Below, piece by piece: positions 49,432-53,648 of a DNA stretch of 53,648 nt (its first letter is position 1; every line of letters begins with the position of its first letter). The stretch is from an uncultured Pseudomonadota bacterium (GTDB taxonomy: Bacteria; Pseudomonadota; Alphaproteobacteria; RF32; CAG-239). The stretch is from positions 1 to 53,648 of the forward strand of contig CASFUZ010000008.1 in the NCBI GenBank assembly GCA_949298065.1, given 5' to 3'. Both the position numbers and the translations under genes were made by a program. A model generated the notes under the pieces. That model made no database searches, was not told the DNA's origin, and was given only the letters and a program-made list of their open reading frames with translations.

Positions 49432-52074
49432 ATGACTAAAAGAATGTTGATTGATGACACGCATCCCGAAGAAACTCGTGTCGTTGTCGTAAACGGAAAT
49501 AAAGTTGAGGATGTTGAGTTTGAATCCAGCAACCGCAAGCAAATCAAAGGAAATATTTACTTAGCCAAAGTTATGAGAATTGAGCCTTCTTTGCAGGCCG
49601 CATTCGTTGATTATGGCGGGAACAAACACGGCTTTTTGGCCTTTGGCGAAATTCACCCCGATTATTATAATATCTCTGATGAAGAGATGGCCGAGGTTGA
49701 TAAAGAAGTTGACGCTATTATTGAGGCTAAAAAACAAGCCCTTAAAGAACGCGAAGAACAGCGTGAAAAACAACGTATTGAACGTGCCGAACGCCGTGCG
49801 CAATATGAGGCCAGAAAAGCTCAGGAAGAAGCTGAAAAAGCCGCTGCTTTGGCTGTTCAAGAATCCTCACAGGAAGAGCAAAACACAAATGATGCCGCTT
49901 TAGAAAGCCAAAATTCTGAAGAAGTTGTTGCGCCCGAAAATGTGGAAGAAGTTACTGCTGTAGAAAATACGGAAGCAGTTTCAGCAACTGAAAGTTCTGA
50001 CCAACAAGCTTTAGAAAAATCCGAAGAGCAAACGGTTGAGGATGCTCATGCTGCCGAAGAAAAAGGCATTGAGGAAGAAGCCAATGCAGATAAGAAACCG
50101 CGCAAAAGAAGAATACTCAAAAAACGCTATAAGAAAAAACTTGCCGAAGAACAAGAAAAAGCTGAGCTCAAGGTTTTAAGCGAATCTACAGGTACGGAAG
50201 AGGAATCCGTTTCGGAAGAGGTTTGCGAAAATAATGAAGATTCTGATATTCAAGAAACAGTTAAAACAGAAAAATCATCTTCTTATATGAATGATGACGA
50301 TGCCGTTGATGACGATGATGAAGATGAAGAATATGACTTTGAGTTGCAGAGAAAACTCATTAAGGTCAGAAAGCTGTTTCATCGCAGCAATATTCAGGAT
50401 GTGATTAAAGAAGGACAGATTTTAGTTGTTCAGGTTGTTAAGGAAGAGCGCGGAAACAAAGGCGCAGCAATGACAACTTATTTGTCTTTGGCCGGGCGTT
50501 ATTGCGTTTTGATGCCTAACCGGATTAAAAGCGGCGGTGTTTCTCGCAAGATTACAAATGCCACAGACCGCAAACGCCTTAAAACCATTATGCGCGAGCT
50601 GCCTTTGACTAGTGATATGTCCATGATTATACGCACCGCAGGTGAAGACAAAACCAAAGCAGACATTGTTCGCGACTATAATTACCTTATTCGCTCTTGG
50701 AACCAAATCCGCTTAGATGCCTTGAAAAACAAAGCTCCGGCTCTTATTCATGAAGAAGGGAATCTGATTAAGCGTGCTTTGCGCGATATGTATACCAAAG
50801 ATATTTCCGAAATTATCGTTGATGGCGACAAAGCTTATCAGATGGCCAGAGATTTTGTTAAAATTCTCTCTCCGCACAACTTGAAAAAAATCAAATCTTG
50901 CAAAAAGAATGATATTCCGCTGTTTCAGCGTTTTCAAGTGGAGAGCCAGCTTGACAAGCTTCATGACTGCAATGTTCAGCTGGAATCGGGCGGATATTTG
51001 GTTATTAACCCAACAGAGGCTCTGGTTTCTATTGACGTAAACTCCGGTCGCGCTACCAAAGAAAAAGATTTGGAAGAGACCGCTCTTAAAACCAATCTGG
51101 AAGCTGCCGATGAGATTGCAAAGCAACTCCGTATGCGTAACCTTGCCGGCTTGATTGTGGTTGACTTTATTGATATGGAAGACCCGCAAAACAACCACGC
51201 CGTTGAAAAACGTATGAAAGAGGCCATGAAGCAAGACCGCGCTCGTGTGCAGATTGCAAAAATGAGTTGTTTCGGCTTGCTGGAAATTTCTCGTCAGAGA
51301 ATGCACTCTTCCTTTATGGAAAGCAATTATCAGGTTTGTCCGCATTGCCATGGTTTGGGTGTGGTCAGGACTACGGAATCCGGTGCTGTTCTGATTATGC
51401 GTGCTATTGAAGAAGAAGGCATTAAAAATCGCTCGGCTAAGATTAGTATCGCCGTTCCGACAGATATTGCCATCTATCTCTTGAACCAAAAACGCCAAAC
51501 CCTTTGCTCTTTGGAACAACGCTATAATATGGAAATTGTTATTTGTGCCGATGACAGCATTAAAAATGTTTCCGAATATAAGCTTGAGCGCATTAAAAGC
51601 CAGAAAGAAGCTTTAGAAGAAAAGAAAGCTGCCGAAGAGGAAGCCGCTACAACTGAGGAGCCGGTTAAGGAAGAAAATAATCGTCGTTCCAACGGCAGAA
51701 GAGGAAACAGGCGCAACCAACTGCCTCAACCGGCTGAAGAAGTTGCTCAGACCGAGGCTGAAGAAATTAAAGAATCTCCTGCTGAAGAAACTTCCGAAGA
51801 AACTTCTTCAGAGGAAGACCGAGAGGCTAATGGTTATAATAATGATCGCAGGGGTCGCCGCAGAGACAGACGCAGAGACAGACGCGGACGCGACCGCCGC
51901 AGAGACAGAAGAAACCGCGACAACCACAATAATGATGAAAATGCTCAAAACCACGAGCAGCACAAAGAAAAATCAGAAACCATCATTTTGTATAACTCGC
52001 ATGAGGATATTAAACCTCAAAATGATGCTGATAAACAGGAGAAAACAAACTGGTGGCGCAAACTCATCGGATAA
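49432..52074 (+). CDS. rne: Ribonuclease E/G family endonuclease (RNase E)
   Basis: 880 aa. The S1 RNA-binding domain begins at 36-75 (KGNIYLAKVMRIEPSLQAAF) and resumes near 318-360, split by about 240 residues of acidic, basic and Gln-rich low complexity. DNase I-like catalytic Asp D535 (VSIDVNSG) and D578 (VVDFIDME); Zn-link C636 and C639 in CPHCHGLG, needed for tetramer formation. The C-terminal 150 residues are disordered with an Arg/Asp-rich box (RRGRRRDRRRDRRGRDR) likely binding RNA or helicase. Main enzyme of mRNA decay and rRNA/tRNA processing. Good GGAG at 7 nt; followed by an overlapping M48 gene. Confidence 0.95.
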   Translation: MTKRMLIDDTHPEETRVVVVNGNKVEDVEFESSNRKQIKGNIYLAKVMRIEPSLQAAFVDYGGNKHGFLAFGEIHPDYYNISDEEMAEVDKEVDAIIEAKKQALKEREEQREKQRIERAERRAQYEARKAQEEAEKAAALAVQESSQEEQNTNDAALESQNSEEVVAPENVEEVTAVENTEAVSATESSDQQALEKSEEQTVEDAHAAEEKGIEEEANADKKPRKRRILKKRYKKKLAEEQEKAELKVLSESTGTEEESVSEEVCENNEDSDIQETVKTEKSSSYMNDDDAVDDDDEDEEYDFELQRKLIKVRKLFHRSNIQDVIKEGQILVVQVVKEERGNKGAAMTTYLSLAGRYCVLMPNRIKSGGVSRKITNATDRKRLKTIMRELPLTSDMSMIIRTAGEDKTKADIVRDYNYLIRSWNQIRLDALKNKAPALIHEEGNLIKRALRDMYTKDISEIIVDGDKAYQMARDFVKILSPHNLKKIKSCKKNDIPLFQRFQVESQLDKLHDCNVQLESGGYLVINPTEALVSIDVNSGRATKEKDLEETALKTNLEAADEIAKQLRMRNLAGLIVVDFIDMEDPQNNHAVEKRMKEAMKQDRARVQIAKMSCFGLLEISRQRMHSSFMESNYQVCPHCHGLGVVRTTESGAVLIMRAIEEEGIKNRSAKISIAVPTDIAIYLLNQKRQTLCSLEQRYNMEIVICADDSIKNVSEYKLERIKSQKEALEEKKAAEEEAATTEEPVKEENNRRSNGRRGNRRNQLPQPAEEVAQTEAEEIKESPAEETSEETSSEEDREANGYNNDRRGRRRDRRRDRRGRDRRRDRRNRDNHNNDENAQNHEQHKEKSETIILYNSHEDIKPQNDADKQEKTNWWRKLIG

Positions 52075-53429
52075 GCTCTTTGTGGCATAAATTTCTTTTA
52101 GGGCTGATTTGCAGTATCTTGCTGCAATCAGCTCTTTTGTCCTATGCTAAAGCAGATTCCATTAGCCTTATTTCGGACGAGGAAACCGAAGATTTTTTAG
52201 CCAAGCAACTCAAACCTGTTTTCAATGCCGCAGGCATCCCTTTCAACCGCAACAATATTTATATTGTTAATGACAATTCTCTTAACGCTTTTGTCAGTGA
52301 CGGAAATAATATGTTTGTTAACACCGGAACCATAATGCGCGCCGATAATGAAAATGAGATTGTCGGGGTTTTGGCACACGAAACCGGACATATTATGGGG
52401 GGACATATCTTGCGCCAAAAGCTCAAACTGCAAGATATGCAGCAAGTTAGTCTGGCTTCTTTATTAGCCGCCGGAGCTGCTGCCGCTGCAACGGGGCGGG
52501 CTGATGCGGCTATGGCGATTATGGCGGGAACACAAAGTTCCGTCTTAAATGCGATGATGGCTTATCAAGTTGAGGAAGAGCGAAGTGCCGATGAATCCGC
52601 CGTAAAACTTTTAAACGCTACCAAGCAAAGTCCTGTCGGAATGCGTAATTTTATGAAAAAAATTGAGCATCAAAATCGTTTGAGCGGGATCAGTGAGAAC
52701 CCATATTTCCGTACTCACCCGGTTACATCAGAAAGAATCTCTTTTTTGAATTATGCCGCGCAAAATTCACCTTTTCCGCAAAGCAAACGCCCCAGCGAAG
52801 AGTTTTTGCGCATTAAGGCCAAACTCTCAGCTTTTTTGGAAGAACCGAATAAAGTTTTGCAAAAATATCCGCTTTCGGACAAATCTGTTGCCGCGCGCTA
52901 TGCACAGTCTATTGCCTTTTTCAGAATGCTTAAGCTTAATCAATCTCTTAAGCTGCTAAACGAGTTGATTTCAGAGGAGCCTGACAACCCTTATTTTCAT
53001 GAGCTTAAAGGCCAAATTTTTATGGAAACCGGAAAAATTAAACCGGCTCGGGCCGAATATCAAAAAGCCTTAGCTTTGCTTCCTAACTCGGCTCTGTTTC
53101 AAATCAATTTGGCGCATGCCATATTAGAAGATAATCCGTCCCAAGCAGAGCTTAAACAAATCGCGACTTTGCTCAATAAATCTCTTGTGCAAAAGCCTGA
53201 TACTTATGGTTGGTTGTTGTTGGCACGAGCTTACGGTGGCTTAAATGACCTGGCGAACTCAAATTATGCTTCGGCAGAATATAGCTTGCGTATCGGCGCT
53301 TATGATATTGCAAAAAAACAAGCTAATCAGGCTCTTAAATCATCACCTTCCCCGCAACTCCGTCTTAAAATTGACGATTTGCTTAATCGTCTTGAAGAAC
53401 TTTCCCCTTCAAAAAAACGCAAACTGTAG
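52053..53429 (+). CDS. M48 family metalloprotease with TPR domain (BepA-like)
   Basis: 458 aa from a GTG overlapping the rne 3' end by 22 nt (GGAG 11 nt before); a TTG at 52080 is the alternative. Signal peptide (LLGLICSILLQSALLSYAKA), zinc motif in LAHETGHIMGGH (HExxH), third ligand in EEERSADESA, RTHPVTSERI after it, and C-terminal TPRs from about 290 (FHELKGQIFMETGKIKPARA). This is the layout of periplasmic BepA/YfgC, a protease-chaperone for outer-membrane proteins. Its last codons (CGC AAA CTG TAG) are shared with the dispersed repeat that follows. Confidence 0.92.
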   Translation: MAQTHRISSLWHKFLLGLICSILLQSALLSYAKADSISLISDEETEDFLAKQLKPVFNAAGIPFNRNNIYIVNDNSLNAFVSDGNNMFVNTGTIMRADNENEIVGVLAHETGHIMGGHILRQKLKLQDMQQVSLASLLAAGAAAAATGRADAAMAIMAGTQSSVLNAMMAYQVEEERSADESAVKLLNATKQSPVGMRNFMKKIEHQNRLSGISENPYFRTHPVTSERISFLNYAAQNSPFPQSKRPSEEFLRIKAKLSAFLEEPNKVLQKYPLSDKSVAARYAQSIAFFRMLKLNQSLKLLNELISEEPDNPYFHELKGQIFMETGKIKPARAEYQKALALLPNSALFQINLAHAILEDNPSQAELKQIATLLNKSLVQKPDTYGWLLLARAYGGLNDLANSNYASAEYSLRIGAYDIAKKQANQALKSSPSPQLRLKIDDLLNRLEELSPSKKRKL

Positions 53430-53599
53430 CCTACAAGCTGTTGCCACAAACTGGAGCCAGCTTGACAAGGGGCCGCCCTTGAGCGCTCACTGGCTGCTTT
53501 GAGAACCTTTGTTGAACCGCGATGCTCCCTTTGTGCATATCTCTCTTTTGTGCCCTGTATCTTTATGGATTCTTCGGAGCAAAGCCCCTCAGAATGACG
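53419..53599. repeat. Dispersed hairpin repeat, locus 2
   Basis: Matches the block at 21374-21741 in order: CGCAAACTGTAGCC, CAAGCTG...CAGCTTG, TTGACAAG-GG-CGCCCTTGAGCGC, GAACCTTTGTTGAACCGCGATGC, TGTGCATATCTCTC, and GGATTCTTCGGAGCAAAGC with CAGAATGAC. The 49 bases after it hold nothing I recognise. Confidence 0.85.
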
Positions 53600-53648
53600 G
53601 AAATAAATGGAGCTTCAATTATAGTTGACTCTTTCAATAAATTAGCGT

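Noticed and set aside
50713..51519. 268-aa minus-strand open frame inside rne.
   Set aside because: Antisense to the conserved catalytic domain of RNase E; explained by codon bias.

Overview
The window reads as a chromosome segment of a motile, glycogen-storing, low-to-moderate GC alphaproteobacterium, most like the uncultured Rhodospirillales-related gut lineages. The placement is inferred from gene content: a FlgJ without muramidase domain, a sigma-54 flagellar promoter, RNase E with a very large insert in its S1 domain, MlaC, an AapJ-like binding protein and a YhdP/AsmA-like giant protein. No rRNA or marker gene is present to fix the taxon.

Layout. 1-4.2 kb: a flavodoxin-fold reductase/cupin operon behind a MerR-type promoter, a DUF4186 gene, ybaK, an ABC-F ATPase and a candidate 56-aa membrane protein. 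4.3-10.8 kb: flagellar operon flgI-flgJ-flgN-like-flgK-flgL behind a near-perfect sigma-54 promoter; FlgL is more than twice normal size and carries a tandem domain duplication. 10.8-17.3 kb: glycogen operon glgB-glgX-malQ. 17.5-20.6 kb: a DUF2934 protein with a Ser/Lys/Cys tail, a TPR-methyltransferase, tRNA-Leu(CAA) and a yefM-yoeB toxin-antitoxin module flanked by duplicated terminators. 20.7-22.2 kb: an MBL-fold hydrolase, a block of hairpin-forming dispersed repeats, and a small HTH gene preceded by a highly structured RNA with its own promoter and terminator. 22.2-27.5 kb: cysS, gltX, mlaC-like, an amino-acid binding protein and an esterase.

27.6-39.4 kb: a compact podovirus-type (T7/BPP-1-like) packaging, capsid, tail and lysis cluster: small and large terminase, lysis genes, portal, Bbp19-like, scaffold, capsid, gp11- and gp12-like tail tube proteins. 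All frames are open, and no integrase, replication, RNA polymerase or tail-fibre gene is visible. It has a leader terminator that any transcript must pass, and a divergent repressor of the S24/LexA type that has lost its autocleavage dyad. This is the best candidate for something undescribed: a domesticated podovirus or a gene-transfer-agent-like element.

39.4-53.6 kb: housekeeping and envelope genes: a HAD phosphatase, a YhdP/AsmA-like protein, an alpha/beta hydrolase, prfB with its programmed +1 frameshift, PBP1A, an AMIN-amidase, RNase E behind a roughly 0.5 kb structured leader, and a BepA-like M48 protease whose 3' end runs into a second copy of the dispersed repeat.
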